A DNA stretch of 64,000 nucleotides, taken from contig CACXIV010000004.1 of the NCBI GenBank assembly GCA_902767845.1, forward strand, positions 1 through 64,000, in the 5' to 3' direction. This DNA is from an uncultured Ruminococcus sp. (GTDB lineage: Bacteria > Bacillota > Clostridia > Oscillospirales > Acutalibacteraceae). Both the position numbers and the translations under genes were made by a program. Numbering within the stretch: position 1 is the stretch's first letter; every line of letters begins with the position of its first letter. Below, piece by piece: positions 23,540 through 31,413 of this stretch. The notes under the pieces were generated by a model. It was not told the origin of the DNA, did no database searches, and saw only the letters and a program-made list of their open reading frames with translations.

Positions 23540-25918
23540 TCAGTATACCTCAAAGAGGTGCCTGCCCTTTTCGTTTACTTCCTCAAGGGCGACGTAACGG
23601 TGAGTTTTTCCGTCGTAGGGGATCTTCTCGGTCTGGGTCGCGCCGTTTGAGAATATAACGTATGTCGCCTCCCCGGGAACGGTGAAGGTAAACTCGTTAT
23701 CGCCGTCCGCGTTGGGACCTGCCGGAGTCATCACTGTGCCCGGCCAGTCGACCGGATTGAAATTGTTGCCGTAGTAATAGCAGTAGATCGTGCTTCCCCA
23801 GCCGAGCGTATCGGTAAAGGTGACGGTCGCCTGAGCGGGATCGGTTGGTCCCGTCGGATCTGTAGGATCGGTGGGTCCCGTCGGATCTGTAGGATCGGTG
23901 GGTTCCGTGGGATCCTCGGGCTTGTCGGGATTTCTGAAATCGGAGATCATCTCCGCCGCGTACTTCTGGATAAGGGTGGCGTCGCTTACGGTGACATGGT
24001 TGTCGAGGCTTGTATCGCCGAGCTCAAATTCCGCCGGAGTGAAGTCCGTTAACTGCGCCGCGTAATACTGGACGCGGGTCGCGTCGTTTACGGTGATCTG
24101 ACCGTCTCGGGTCACGTCGCCGAGGAGATAGTATCCGTCGTAGTCCTTCATAAACTCGTTTGAAAGCCACGCCGCGCGGCTTGTCATCCAGTCCGCGGCA
24201 TAGTTGAACATGCCCTCGAAGCTGTTGGGATAGTAGGTGTTCGAGGCCGAGACGGAATACGACTTTCTGTCGTAATCATAGCTCGCCTTTTTGAGCGAGG
24301 AGTGATCGGCTATCCAAGAGCCGGTGTTGAGCAGCCAGCCGCTCGTGTAGTTCATATCCGCCGAGCCCTTAGCCAAGCCTAAATACTCGCTTCTTGAGTA
24401 TATCTCGTCCGACTCGAGCGGATTGCTGTAGGTTCCGGCAAAGTGGTTTATCGCAGGCACAAAGTCGTTGAACCAGATACCCGGCACCGCAGCCATTACC
24501 TCTCTATTGACCGAAAGCTGATTGATGATGTTGTTTGAGGACGAGTTCTCGCCCGAGCTTTTGCCCTTGAACCTGCACCACCAGCCCGTGTACTCCTCAT
24601 AATCTCCGACTCCCATGCTGCGAAGGTCGCGCGACACGCCAACGGCGTTGCCGAGCGAGTTGTCGTAATCCCATACGGGCGAGCCGAAGAATTTGTAGTT
24701 GCCGTCGCTGTCGGGCTTGTATGTCAGGAAGGTGCTCGAAACGCCCGAATCCCAGTTCTTGCCGAGCTCGTTTATAAGGTAGAGCTTGGCGAGAGAATCC
24801 ACGTCGCCGTACTGTGAGACCTTGCCCGATTTATTTCTGGCGGTTCTTGCGAATACGTCGTATTTTGACTTCGCGTATTCCAAAACCGCGTCGTAGTTTG
24901 GATCGTCGGCGTCCAGCTCGGGAGCCTTTAGCGTGACCTTTGTTCCGTTTGACGCCGTGAAGAAATAATCCTCTCCCTCAACGGCGCTCGCGTCGACCTC
25001 CATAACAAACGGGAAATCGCTTTTTACCGTGCCGTCCTCGTTGAGGTATTCGTCGCCGGTGATGTCGGTGAGGAGCGAGCCCGTGTCGACCTTCTCGCAC
25101 ATCTGGAAGGAGCCCCAGTAATAGCCGTTCGCGTAAAAATCAACATAGCGCGAATCCGAGGCGTAGGGCAGTCCCACCGCGTCGGAGAGGTCGTACAAAA
25201 AGCGGTTCCTCGAGAGCGAATCGTCCTGATAGTTGGCAAGCAGAGAATACTTTTTGCACTTTGCCATTCCGCCGACCGAAACCTTGGAGGCGTAGGTTAT
25301 GTTATACGCCTTTTTGGGCTTTTGCCATGTGGTGTTGCCTCTGCCCTTTATCTTTTTGATACCGGTGTTGTCGATCTTGCCGCTCGGGTCAACGATCGCT
25401 CCTGTAGCAGCGGAGCTGCGGCTTTTGTCGGCGTTGAGGTACTCGATAAGCTCGGTGCCGTTGCCGTCGGCGTTGGGGTTGTTAATATAAACCGCCGCCT
25501 CGGCGCTCGACTTCATGAATCTCAGATTGACCGTCGAGCCGTCGACGTTTACCTGATAGCTCCTGTTCGCGCTGTATTCAACGGTTTTTGTAACGCCGGG
25601 CTCGATCTGAGTACCGTTTACGGTGACGGCGGAATCAAAGCCGTTGTATATATCTACCATAGACTCGCTCGCCGACGAGGGCAGGAAAAAATACTTTTGG
25701 CTGCCGTTCACGACGTTATACAGCTCGTCGTGGACGCTTTGCCAAGCCGTCCAAGCGTTGGTGTCCGCCGAATTGAGCACGGCGTGAGCGTAGAGAGCCT
25801 TTTCCGCGGCAAAAGCGGCAGGCTTGCCCTGCTCTGTTTCCTCGGCGCCGGCAGGAATGAGCGATAATACCGATAGTGTCATAATTATAGACAGAATCAC
25901 GGAAATTGTCTTTTTCAT
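23540..25918 (-). CDS. Secreted CotH-family protein with type I dockerin and CBM26-like module
   Basis: 792 residues. Signal peptide (1-25); CotH kinase-like region (about 140-590) with KGRGNTTWQKPKKAY (191-205), LLANYQDDSLSRNRF, WGSFQMCEKVD and the catalytic WDYDNSLGN (416-424); a type I dockerin (about 598-657) of two 22-residue Ca-binding repeats, LGDVTRDGQITVNDATRV and LGDTSLDNHVTVSDATLI; a Pro/Thr/Asp linker (664-696); and a C-terminal module (about 697-778, YYYGNNF, WPGTVMTPAG, ATYVIFSNG) like starch-binding CBM26. CotH domains phosphorylate proteins in spore coats; secreted CotH-dockerins are known in ruminococcal cellulosomes/amylosomes. Divergent from a lipoprotein with a cohesin-like domain. 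Probably a complex-bound surface protein acting near starch. Confidence 0.9.
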   Translation of the reverse strand: MKKTISVILSIIMTLSVLSLIPAGAEETEQGKPAAFAAEKALYAHAVLNSADTNAWTAWQSVHDELYNVVNGSQKYFFLPSSASESMVDIYNGFDSAVTVNGTQIEPGVTKTVEYSANRSYQVNVDGSTVNLRFMKSSAEAAVYINNPNADGNGTELIEYLNADKSRSSAATGAIVDPSGKIDNTGIKKIKGRGNTTWQKPKKAYNITYASKVSVGGMAKCKKYSLLANYQDDSLSRNRFLYDLSDAVGLPYASDSRYVDFYANGYYWGSFQMCEKVDTGSLLTDITGDEYLNEDGTVKSDFPFVMEVDASAVEGEDYFFTASNGTKVTLKAPELDADDPNYDAVLEYAKSKYDVFARTARNKSGKVSQYGDVDSLAKLYLINELGKNWDSGVSSTFLTYKPDSDGNYKFFGSPVWDYDNSLGNAVGVSRDLRSMGVGDYEEYTGWWCRFKGKSSGENSSSNNIINQLSVNREVMAAVPGIWFNDFVPAINHFAGTYSNPLESDEIYSRSEYLGLAKGSADMNYTSGWLLNTGSWIADHSSLKKASYDYDRKSYSVSASNTYYPNSFEGMFNYAADWMTSRAAWLSNEFMKDYDGYYLLGDVTRDGQITVNDATRVQYYAAQLTDFTPAEFELGDTSLDNHVTVSDATLIQKYAAEMISDFRNPDKPEDPTEPTDPTDPTGPTDPTDPTGPTDPAQATVTFTDTLGWGSTIYCYYYGNNFNPVDWPGTVMTPAGPNADGDNEFTFTVPGEATYVIFSNGATQTEKIPYDGKTHRYVALEEVNEKGRHLFEVY
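23847..23927 (-). repeat. 27-bp tandem repeats encoding the PTDPTG linker
   Basis: Two identical 27-base units (23847-23873 and 23874-23900) plus a degenerate third. Each codes nine residues of the Pro/Thr/Asp linker between the dockerin and the CBM26-like module. Copy number is likely to vary between strains by slippage. Confidence 0.9.
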
Positions 25919-25959
25919 TTCAAAACCTCCTGTTTTTTAATAAATTATAGTTTATTTTT

Positions 25960-25988
25960 ATTCTATCACGCAACAATCACATTAGCAA
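25960..25988 (-). promoter_or_regulatory. Candidate promoter of the CotH-dockerin gene
   Basis: Minus strand TTGCTA, 17-base spacer ending TGA, TAGAAT, about 40 bases before the start codon, which has a strong AGGAGG. Confidence 0.62.
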
Positions 25989-26047
25989 GCAAAATTATTC
26001 TAATTCTTTACTTTTTTTAAAATACACTTTATTTTTTTTATCAGATT

Positions 26048-26056
26048 TGCTATAAT
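26048..26056 (+). promoter_or_regulatory. Extended -10 promoter of the cohesin-like lipoprotein gene
   Basis: TGCTATAAT at 26048-26056; -35 region is a T-rich tract. About 57 bases before the start codon. It shares a 195-base divergent region with the CotH-dockerin gene, allowing joint control. Confidence 0.6.
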
Positions 26057-26113
26057 ATATACCTGAAAGAAAATGCGGAGTATTATCCGCGGAAAATTAA
26101 GGACGTGATTTAT

Positions 26114-27010
26114 ATGAATACCAATAAAAAAACGCATAAGGCTTTGCTCGCGGCGATACTCGCGGCTTTTGTAGCAACGACAGCGCTGATGGCAGGCTGC
26201 GGCAGCGGCGGCAGCGACGCAACCGCGGATGAGGCTAAAAAGGAAACGCGCGTCGTGACCGAAACTCAGATAGTCACCAAAGTGGTCGACGGCGTGTACG
26301 TCGATGAGGACGGCAAGATCATAAAGGACGACAACGGCCAGCCGATGACGGCTCCCTCCGGCACTCCCGATACCGACTCAAACAGCGGCAGCGGCTCCGG
26401 CAGCAACGGCGGCTCGTCATCAAACGGAGGCTCCGGCAGCAACAGCTCCTCCGCGAACAGCAGCTCGGCAGACAACGGCGATAACGGCGGCAACGGCGGC
26501 AACGGCTCGTCAAACTCCGGCGGTAATTCCGGAAACAGCGGCTCCAGCAGCAACAGCTCAGGCAATAACGGCTCAGGCGGCAATAACGGCGGAAACGCCG
26601 GCACCTCTGCCCTTTCGATAGGCGGAAAGAGCTATAACGTAGGCGACACCGTGACCTGCACCTACACGCTCACCAGCAAAAAGCTCCTGAGCAACTTCCA
26701 GGCTTATATCCAGTACGACGGCAAATACCTCAAGGCAACAAACGCTTACCTTGACGGTCCGGCAAAGGCAGGCAGCGTTATCAACTATGAGCTGTACGAA
26801 AAGAGCCAGATCAAGTTCAACGGCATCAACCTCAACGGCTACAACTACACCAAGGGCGACAAATTCCTCGTTGTTGAGTACGAGGTAGTCGGCGGCGGCA
26901 GCACCGCGCCCGAATTTGTATGGCAGATCGCCTGCGACACAAAGGACAACATGCTCGTTAAAAACGGCACACCCGACGCGGCGATCACACTCACCGAAGC
27001 TTACTCGTGA
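26114..27010 (+). CDS. Surface lipoprotein with Ser/Gly/Asn linker and cohesin-like domain
   Basis: 298 residues. A lipoprotein signal ends in LMAGC (Cys29). A short acidic region (30-87) is followed by a low-complexity Ser/Gly/Asn stretch (88-165), a typical extended spacer. Residues 166-298 form one domain: SIGGKSYNVGDTVTCTYTLT, LLSNFQAYIQYDGKYL, SQIKFNGINLNGYNYTKGD, FLVVEYEVV. This strand pattern (VGDTV...NFQ.Y..YD...L) is that of cohesin-type domains. If so, this is a cell-bound single-cohesin anchor beside a dockerin protein. It could instead be a cohesin-fold carbohydrate-binding domain. ATG at 26114 follows AAGGA; the upstream GTG is rejected. Confidence 0.78.
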   Translation: MNTNKKTHKALLAAILAAFVATTALMAGCGSGGSDATADEAKKETRVVTETQIVTKVVDGVYVDEDGKIIKDDNGQPMTAPSGTPDTDSNSGSGSGSNGGSSSNGGSGSNSSSANSSSADNGDNGGNGGNGSSNSGGNSGNSGSSSNSSGNNGSGGNNGGNAGTSALSIGGKSYNVGDTVTCTYTLTSKKLLSNFQAYIQYDGKYLKATNAYLDGPAKAGSVINYELYEKSQIKFNGINLNGYNYTKGDKFLVVEYEVVGGGSTAPEFVWQIACDTKDNMLVKNGTPDAAITLTEAYS

Positions 27011-27034
27011 TTTTTTTCATTTATTTCATCCTTT

Positions 27035-27072
27035 GGAGCCGGCTTGAACGCTTTGAGCCGGCTCCCTTTTTT
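27035..27072 (+). terminator. Terminator of the cohesin-like lipoprotein gene
   Basis: 10-bp perfect stem (GGAGCCGGCT / AGCCGGCTCC), 11-base loop, then CTTTTTT. Confidence 0.93.
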
Positions 27073-27084
27073 GCGCTCCGCAAA

Positions 27085-27144
27085 CTGTGCATTTAAAAAT
27101 ATTCTAATCTGTGCATTTCTTGATATACAGTATTGTGCTATAAT
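27085..27144 (+). promoter_or_regulatory. Promoter region of the ECF S-component gene with direct repeats
   Basis: An extended -10 TGCTATAAT ends at 27144. Upstream, CTGTGCATTT occurs twice (27085-27094 and 27109-27118, 24 bases apart), overlapping and preceding the -35 position. The repeats could bind a regulator; no riboswitch is recognised in the 65-base leader. Confidence 0.5.
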
Positions 27145-27212
27145 CCAAACTGTACTTGAAATTTTAGGTATATATGGGTTATTTATTAAGACAATCTCAA
27201 GGAGGAACAATT

Positions 27213-27764
27213 ATGCAAAGCGCAAAAGCAATCTCAAAACCAAGCAATACCGCAAAAATCGTCGCGCTTAGCGCGATGTTCGCGGCGCTTGTAACGGTGA
27301 CTACCGCGTTTATAAAGGTACCGACTCCGCTCGGATATGTACACGCAGGCGATTCGATGGTTTATCTCGCCGCGTCGGTGCTCCCGGGGCCGTTCGGACT
27401 TATTGCGGCTTCAATAGGCGGAGGGCTCGCGGATCTTATCTCGGGATACCCCCACTGGGCGATCCCCACGGCGATCATCAAGGCGCTCAACGTCCTGCCG
27501 TTCCTGCTGTGCAGGCTCGCGCTCAAAAACAGCGTCCGTTACCGCAGGATAATCAACCTGCCCAATCTGCTTATGGTGATCCCCTCGACCGTTGTAACGC
27601 TCGGCGGATATCTTCTGGCAAACGCCTTCTTCCACGGCTTTGCCGCGGCGTTCGCCGCCGTTATCCCCAACCTGCTTCAGGTCTCGGTCGCCGCGGTGCT
27701 GTATATCGCGCTCGGCTTATCGCTCGACGCTATCCGGTTCAAGCAGAAGCTCTTTCCCGAATAA
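27213..27764 (+). CDS. ECF transporter S component, substrate unknown
   Basis: 183-residue membrane protein, five or six helices, with the S-component motifs ALSAMFAALVTVTTAFIKVP, GYVHAGDSMVYLAASVLPG, IGGGLADLISGYPHWAIPT and IKALN. It resembles the small S-component family annotated by its TIGR04002-type model, for which I know no proven substrate. AAGGAGGA seven bases before the ATG at 27213 sets the start. Third S component in the window, and again no EcfA or EcfT. Monocistronic with its own terminator. Confidence 0.85.
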   Translation: MQSAKAISKPSNTAKIVALSAMFAALVTVTTAFIKVPTPLGYVHAGDSMVYLAASVLPGPFGLIAASIGGGLADLISGYPHWAIPTAIIKALNVLPFLLCRLALKNSVRYRRIINLPNLLMVIPSTVVTLGGYLLANAFFHGFAAAFAAVIPNLLQVSVAAVLYIALGLSLDAIRFKQKLFPE

Positions 27765-27831
27765 TCAATCGCGCATCGTCCGCGCCTCGGATCGTTTTTG
27801 ATCGGGCGGCGCCGCGCGGAAAAACAATAAT

Positions 27832-27863
27832 CGCCGTCTCAGATGAGGCGGCGTTATTTTTTT
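27832..27863 (+). terminator. Terminator of the ECF S-component gene
   Basis: 9-bp stem (CGCCGTCTC / GAGGCGGCG with one G-T pair), 4-base loop, then TTATTTTTTT. The proB promoter starts right after it. Confidence 0.88.
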
Positions 27864-27864
27864 G

Positions 27865-27893
27865 TTGATGTTTTTTAAATGTTGTGTTATAAT
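27865..27893 (+). promoter_or_regulatory. Sigma-A promoter of proBA
   Basis: TTGATG, 17-base spacer ending TGT, TATAAT at 27888-27893. Leader is about 45 bases, too short for a proline T-box. Confidence 0.83.
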
Positions 27894-27940
27894 TGAGAAT
27901 GGTATTTTATGCAGACAAGCATTAGGAAAAAGGTGTTTAT

Positions 27941-28726
27941 ATGAACAGGACAAAAACCGTTGTAAAGGTCGGTACATCCAGCCTTACATACGAGAACGGT
28001 AAAATCAACTACCGCCAGATCGAGGCGCTTTGCAAGGTGATCTGCGACCTGCACAACAGCGGCGAGGATATACTTCTCGTATCCTCGGGCGCGGTCGGCG
28101 TGGGAATGGGCAAAATGGGGCTTTCGCGCCGCCCCAACGACATCAAAAAGAAACAGGCGCTCGCGGCATTGGGACAGTGCGAGCTGATGTTTATGTACGA
28201 CAAGCTGTTCGGCGAGTACAACCACAACGTGGCTCAGATACTGCTTACCTATGACGCGATCGAGACCGAGAGCAAGCGCGAGAACATCTACAACACTATC
28301 GACGAGCTGCTGAACATGGATATCATCCCGATCATCAACGAAAACGACACCGTCGCGGTCGACGAGCTCGAGGGCAAGAATATCGGCGATAACGATATGC
28401 TTTCGGCGATAGTATCACGGATCGTCGAGGCGGACAGGCTTGTGATCCTGACCGACATAGACGGACTGTACGATTCAAACCCGCGCGAGAATCCCGACGC
28501 GCAAAAAATCAGCGTGGTCGAGAAGATCAACCGTGAGATTTTGGATATGGCGGCAGGCTCCGGCTCAAACCGCGGAACCGGCGGCATGGTAACAAAGCTG
28601 CAGGCGGCGGATTACGCCACAAAAAGAGGCATTGAGGTCCATGTTGTGAACGGCTCAAAGCCCAAGCTGCTTTATGACGTATTTGAAGGAAAGGCGCCGG
28701 GCACGGTATTCAGGGCGCAAATTTAA
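27941..28726 (+). CDS. proB: Glutamate 5-kinase
   Basis: First step of proline synthesis: ATP-dependent phosphorylation of glutamate. 261 residues covering only the amino acid kinase domain: VVKVGTSSLT, LLVSSGAVGVGMGKMG, QALAALGQ, IPIINENDTVA, GDNDMLSAIVS, LTDIDGLYDSNP and SNRGTGGMVTKLQAA. The C-terminal PUA domain of the E. coli enzyme (367 residues) is absent, as in many Clostridia. Followed after 15 bases by proA, with AAAGGAG between. proC is not in the window. Confidence 0.96.
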   Translation: MNRTKTVVKVGTSSLTYENGKINYRQIEALCKVICDLHNSGEDILLVSSGAVGVGMGKMGLSRRPNDIKKKQALAALGQCELMFMYDKLFGEYNHNVAQILLTYDAIETESKRENIYNTIDELLNMDIIPIINENDTVAVDELEGKNIGDNDMLSAIVSRIVEADRLVILTDIDGLYDSNPRENPDAQKISVVEKINREILDMAAGSGSNRGTGGMVTKLQAADYATKRGIEVHVVNGSKPKLLYDVFEGKAPGTVFRAQI

Positions 28727-28741
28727 ATAAAGGAGAATATT

Positions 28742-29986
28742 ATGACTACTCTTGAAATCATGGGCGCAAAGGCAAAGGAAGCCTCGCGCTTTCTTATGAC
28801 CGCAGGCTCAAAAAAGGACGACGCGCTCGCGGCGATCGCCGCCGCTCTCAGGGAGCACAGCGCCGAGATCATCGAGGCAAATTCCATTGACATCAAAAAC
28901 GGAGAGGAAGCAGGTCTCACCCCCTCTCTGCTCGACAGATTAAGACTCGACGAAGCCCGTATCGAGGGCATGGCGGTCGGAGTCGAGCAGGTCGCCGCTC
29001 TTCCCGATCCCGTGGGAAGGATCCTCGACGGCAGAACGCTCAAAAACGGACTCAGGATACAAAAGGTAAGCGTGCCCATGGGCGTTATCGGTATCATCTA
29101 CGAGGCTCGTCCGAACGTCACCTCCGACGCGGCGGCGCTCTGTCTTAAAGCCGGCAGCGCCGTTATTCTCAGAGGCGGCAAGGAAGCGATCAACTCGAAC
29201 ATGGCGGTCATGAAGGTCATGCGCGACGCTGTCAAAAACGCAGGCTTCCCCGAGGACTGCATAGCCCTCGTCACCGATACTACCCGTCAGAGCGCGACAG
29301 AGCTAATGCAGCTCTCCGAGTATCTCGACGTGCTCATCCCGCGCGGAGGCGCCGGACTTATCAAGAGCGTTGTAAACAACTCAAAGGTGCCCGTTATCGA
29401 AACGGGCGTAGGCAACTGTCACGTTTATGTTGACGAAAGCGCCGATCCGGACATGGCGGCAAGCATCGTATTCAACGCCAAGACCTCCCGTCCTTCGGTG
29501 TGCAACGCTATCGAGACCGTTCTGGTTCACGCCGCTACCGCCGAAAAGACGCTGCCCGCCATCAAAAAGGAGCTCGACAAAAAGAATGTTGAGATCCGCG
29601 GATGCGAGCGGACGCGCGCGATCCTCGGCGACGACATCATCCCGGCGGCGGAGGACGATTACGCGAGGGAATTTCTCGACTATATCCTCGCCGTCAGGGT
29701 AGTTGACAGCATTGACGACGCGATTGCCCACATCGCGAAATACAGCTCGGGTCACAGCGAGTGCATAGTTACAAGCGATTACGCGAACGCCGAAAAGTTC
29801 ACCGCCTGCGTGGACTCCGCGGCGGTATACGTCAACGCTTCCACAAGGTTCACCGACGGCGGCGAATTCGGGCTCGGCGCCGAGATCGGTATTTCCACCC
29901 AGAAGCTCCACGCCAGAGGTCCTATGGGACTCAACGAGCTCACGAGCAACAAGTATATAATCCTCGGCGACGGCCAGATCAGATAA
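28742..29986 (+). CDS. proA: Glutamate-5-semialdehyde dehydrogenase (gamma-glutamyl phosphate reductase)
   Basis: Second step of proline synthesis: NADPH reduction of glutamyl-5-phosphate. 414 residues with SVPMGVIGIIYEARPNVT, the glycine-rich SAVILRGGKEA, PRGGAGLIKSVV, ETGVGNCHVYVD, the catalytic Cys in SRPSVCNAIETVLVH, and STRFTDGGEFGLGAEIGIST. Its last 8 bases overlap the end of the convergent small-protein gene at 29979 and no terminator lies between, so the two transcripts must overlap. Confidence 0.97.
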   Translation: MTTLEIMGAKAKEASRFLMTAGSKKDDALAAIAAALREHSAEIIEANSIDIKNGEEAGLTPSLLDRLRLDEARIEGMAVGVEQVAALPDPVGRILDGRTLKNGLRIQKVSVPMGVIGIIYEARPNVTSDAAALCLKAGSAVILRGGKEAINSNMAVMKVMRDAVKNAGFPEDCIALVTDTTRQSATELMQLSEYLDVLIPRGGAGLIKSVVNNSKVPVIETGVGNCHVYVDESADPDMAASIVFNAKTSRPSVCNAIETVLVHAATAEKTLPAIKKELDKKNVEIRGCERTRAILGDDIIPAAEDDYAREFLDYILAVRVVDSIDDAIAHIAKYSSGHSECIVTSDYANAEKFTACVDSAAVYVNASTRFTDGGEFGLGAEIGISTQKLHARGPMGLNELTSNKYIILGDGQIR

Positions 29987-30290
29987 GCAGATACGCAAGC
30001 GCGAGCAGCAGCGAGGGATCGCCGCTCTCGTCGCCGAGCAACAGTATCAGCGCGAGTATTATGCTCTTTTCCTTGTCACGGAACAGCGCTTCCGCAAAAC
30101 CGCGCTTTTGGGGCGCGGGATCGGATTTTATTTCTTTTTTAGAATTTTGTTCAGGGATCGGCAGGGGAGTTTTCTCCTTCTCCGGTTCGGAGCCCGACGG
30201 CTCCTTTTGGATATCCTGCTTTTCCCTGCCGGCGCGCGAACGGCTCATTCTCTGGGCTCTCGCGAACGCCTCCTCTTCAAATCCGGGCAT
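29979..30290 (-). CDS. Small protein of unknown function with hydrophobic C-terminus
   Basis: 103 residues. Residues 1-70 are highly charged and Pro-rich with many Lys, Glu and Arg (probably disordered). The C-terminal 30 residues hold two hydrophobic runs split by an acidic turn (SIILALILLLGDESGDPSLLLALAYLLI), ending at the very C-terminus; this could be a tail anchor or a hairpin that dips into the membrane. Third gene of a compact operon (30885 to 29979), with GGGAGG before the ATG. I do not recognise a named family. Convergent with and overlapping proA by 8 bases. Confidence 0.7.
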   Translation of the reverse strand: MPGFEEEAFARAQRMSRSRAGREKQDIQKEPSGSEPEKEKTPLPIPEQNSKKEIKSDPAPQKRGFAEALFRDKEKSIILALILLLGDESGDPSLLLALAYLLI

Positions 30291-30312
30291 AATACAACGG
30301 CCTCCCGTAAAT

Positions 30313-30654
30313 TTATAAGAATAATCCGCTGTCCTTTATCAGCGGTATGATCCTGACAAGCTTCATAAGTCTTTGCGCCCTGTCGAGCTTTTGCTGCTTT
30401 TCCTCGCTGAGGAACGGTCTGAGCGCGCCCAAAAGGCGGCTAACGTCGTCGTCCTCGGAAAAGCGGCTCATCATCGGCGCGAGACTTGTCAGCGCGGTCA
30501 TCATATCTCCCCCGCTTTCGGGCGGCTTTGGAGCCGGCGCCGGATCGGACGGAGCGCTTCCCGACAGACCGAGCTGCGCGCCGAGGCTTTGAACCTGCCT
30601 CAGCGCCTCGGGATCGTTTAGGATCTTATTTATTTTATCCTGAATATCCGACAT
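30313..30654 (-). CDS. Small helical protein of unknown function
   Basis: 113 residues. N-terminal helix with DIQDKINKILNDPEALRQVQSLGAQLGL, a Pro-rich linker (about 34-47), then an amphipathic helical region (MMTALTSLAPMMSRF, SRLLGALRPFLSEEKQQKLDRAQRLMKLVRIIPLI). No signal peptide or clear transmembrane helix. Its ATG follows the stop codon of the upstream gene directly (TAAATG), so translation is coupled and the two products may interact. Homologues of this operon layout occur, as far as I recall, in other Ruminococcaceae without assigned function. Confidence 0.72.
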   Translation of the reverse strand: MSDIQDKINKILNDPEALRQVQSLGAQLGLSGSAPSDPAPAPKPPESGGDMMTALTSLAPMMSRFSEDDDVSRLLGALRPFLSEEKQQKLDRAQRLMKLVRIIPLIKDSGLFL

Positions 30655-30885
30655 TTATTTTTCACCCAAGAGCTTCATTATCGCTTTTGCCTGCGGTGAG
30701 CTGAGCACCTGCTTTGTCTTTTCGGGATCCGACAGCACCTCGTTGAACTGTCTTGCTTCTTCGCTGTCGGCATTTTTCAGCAGACTGCCCACATCGCCGT
30801 TTTGCGCGGCGGCGGTGACGTCGTCCGCGCTTACACCGAGCTTTTTTGAAAGCTCAAATATCAGTTTATTTATATTTTCGGACAT
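30655..30885 (-). CDS. Small helical protein of unknown function
   Basis: 76 residues from the ATG at 30885, after GAGGTGG (an in-frame GTG upstream overlaps that site). Fully helical in appearance: INKLIFELSKKLGVSADDV, QNGDVGSLLKNADSEEARQF, SPQAKAIMKLLGEK. First gene of the three-gene operon; stop codon abuts the next ATG. It and the second protein share a similar style of short amphipathic helices with a conserved DPE motif (SDPEKTKQVLSS here, NDPEALRQVQSLG in the next), hinting at duplication. Function unknown. Confidence 0.75.
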   Translation of the reverse strand: MSENINKLIFELSKKLGVSADDVTAAAQNGDVGSLLKNADSEEARQFNEVLSDPEKTKQVLSSPQAKAIMKLLGEK

Positions 30886-30941
30886 AAAAACCACCTCACG
30901 ATATACTATGCTTGATTCCTATTTTTAGAACGGAGAATTTT

Positions 30942-31412
30942 ATGCGTATACTTGTTGTATCAGACTCCCACGGGGATTATAACAGCTTAAAAAAGGCGAT
31001 CGCCTCTCAGCCAACTGCCGAGGTAATAGTTCACTGCGGCGACGGAGCGAAAGAGGTCGAGTCGCTGACGACAGACTTTCCCGAAAAAAAGATAATCGCC
31101 GTTCGCGGCAACTGCGACTGGTCAAGCATGCTGCCGCCTGTCCAAACCGTCAGCGTAGGCGGAAAAACGCTGTTCATCACCCACGGCCACATGTTTCAGG
31201 CAAAGTTCACTCCGTATCAAATGATATGCGCCGCGCGAGAAAACAAAGCGGATATCCTGCTTTACGGCCACACCCACTGCGCCGCTAACGAGTACGACGA
31301 CGGGCTCTACATCATGAACCCCGGCTCCTGCCACGGCTACGGCGCGACCTACGGATATATCGACATCACCGATAAGGGCGATATCGTGACAAACATTGTA
31401 AGTATCAAGTAA
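30942..31412 (+). CDS. YfcE/MJ0936-type metallophosphodiesterase
   Basis: 156-residue calcineurin-like phosphoesterase. All five metal motifs are present: VVSDSHGD, VHCGDGA, VRGNCDW, ITHGHMF and LLYGHTHCA. Small stand-alone members hydrolyse phosphodiesters in vitro, with unknown physiological substrates. The ATG at 30942 follows GGAGAA. It is divergent from the small-protein operon and 1 base upstream of holB, so it is cotranscribed with DNA replication and ricT genes, a common Firmicutes arrangement near holB. Confidence 0.92.
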   Translation: MRILVVSDSHGDYNSLKKAIASQPTAEVIVHCGDGAKEVESLTTDFPEKKIIAVRGNCDWSSMLPPVQTVSVGGKTLFITHGHMFQAKFTPYQMICAARENKADILLYGHTHCAANEYDDGLYIMNPGSCHGYGATYGYIDITDKGDIVTNIVSIK

Positions 31413-31413
31413 G

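Noticed and set aside
23847..23927. Tandem repeats that could be taken for a CRISPR array
   Set aside because: Units are 27 bases with no spacers, and code a regular Pro/Thr/Asp linker in frame.
23540..25918. CotH as a spore coat protein, given the spoIIA operon in the window
   Set aside because: It has a secretion signal, a dockerin and a carbohydrate-binding module, which place it outside the cell and not in the coat. A link with sporulation is unlikely.
26390..26600. Low-complexity repetitive DNA in the lipoprotein gene
   Set aside because: Not a mobile or regulatory repeat: it codes a Ser/Gly/Asn spacer in the correct frame.
27894..27940. Proline T-box or attenuator before proB
   Set aside because: The leader is under 50 bases and lacks the T-box sequence or a terminator/antiterminator pair.
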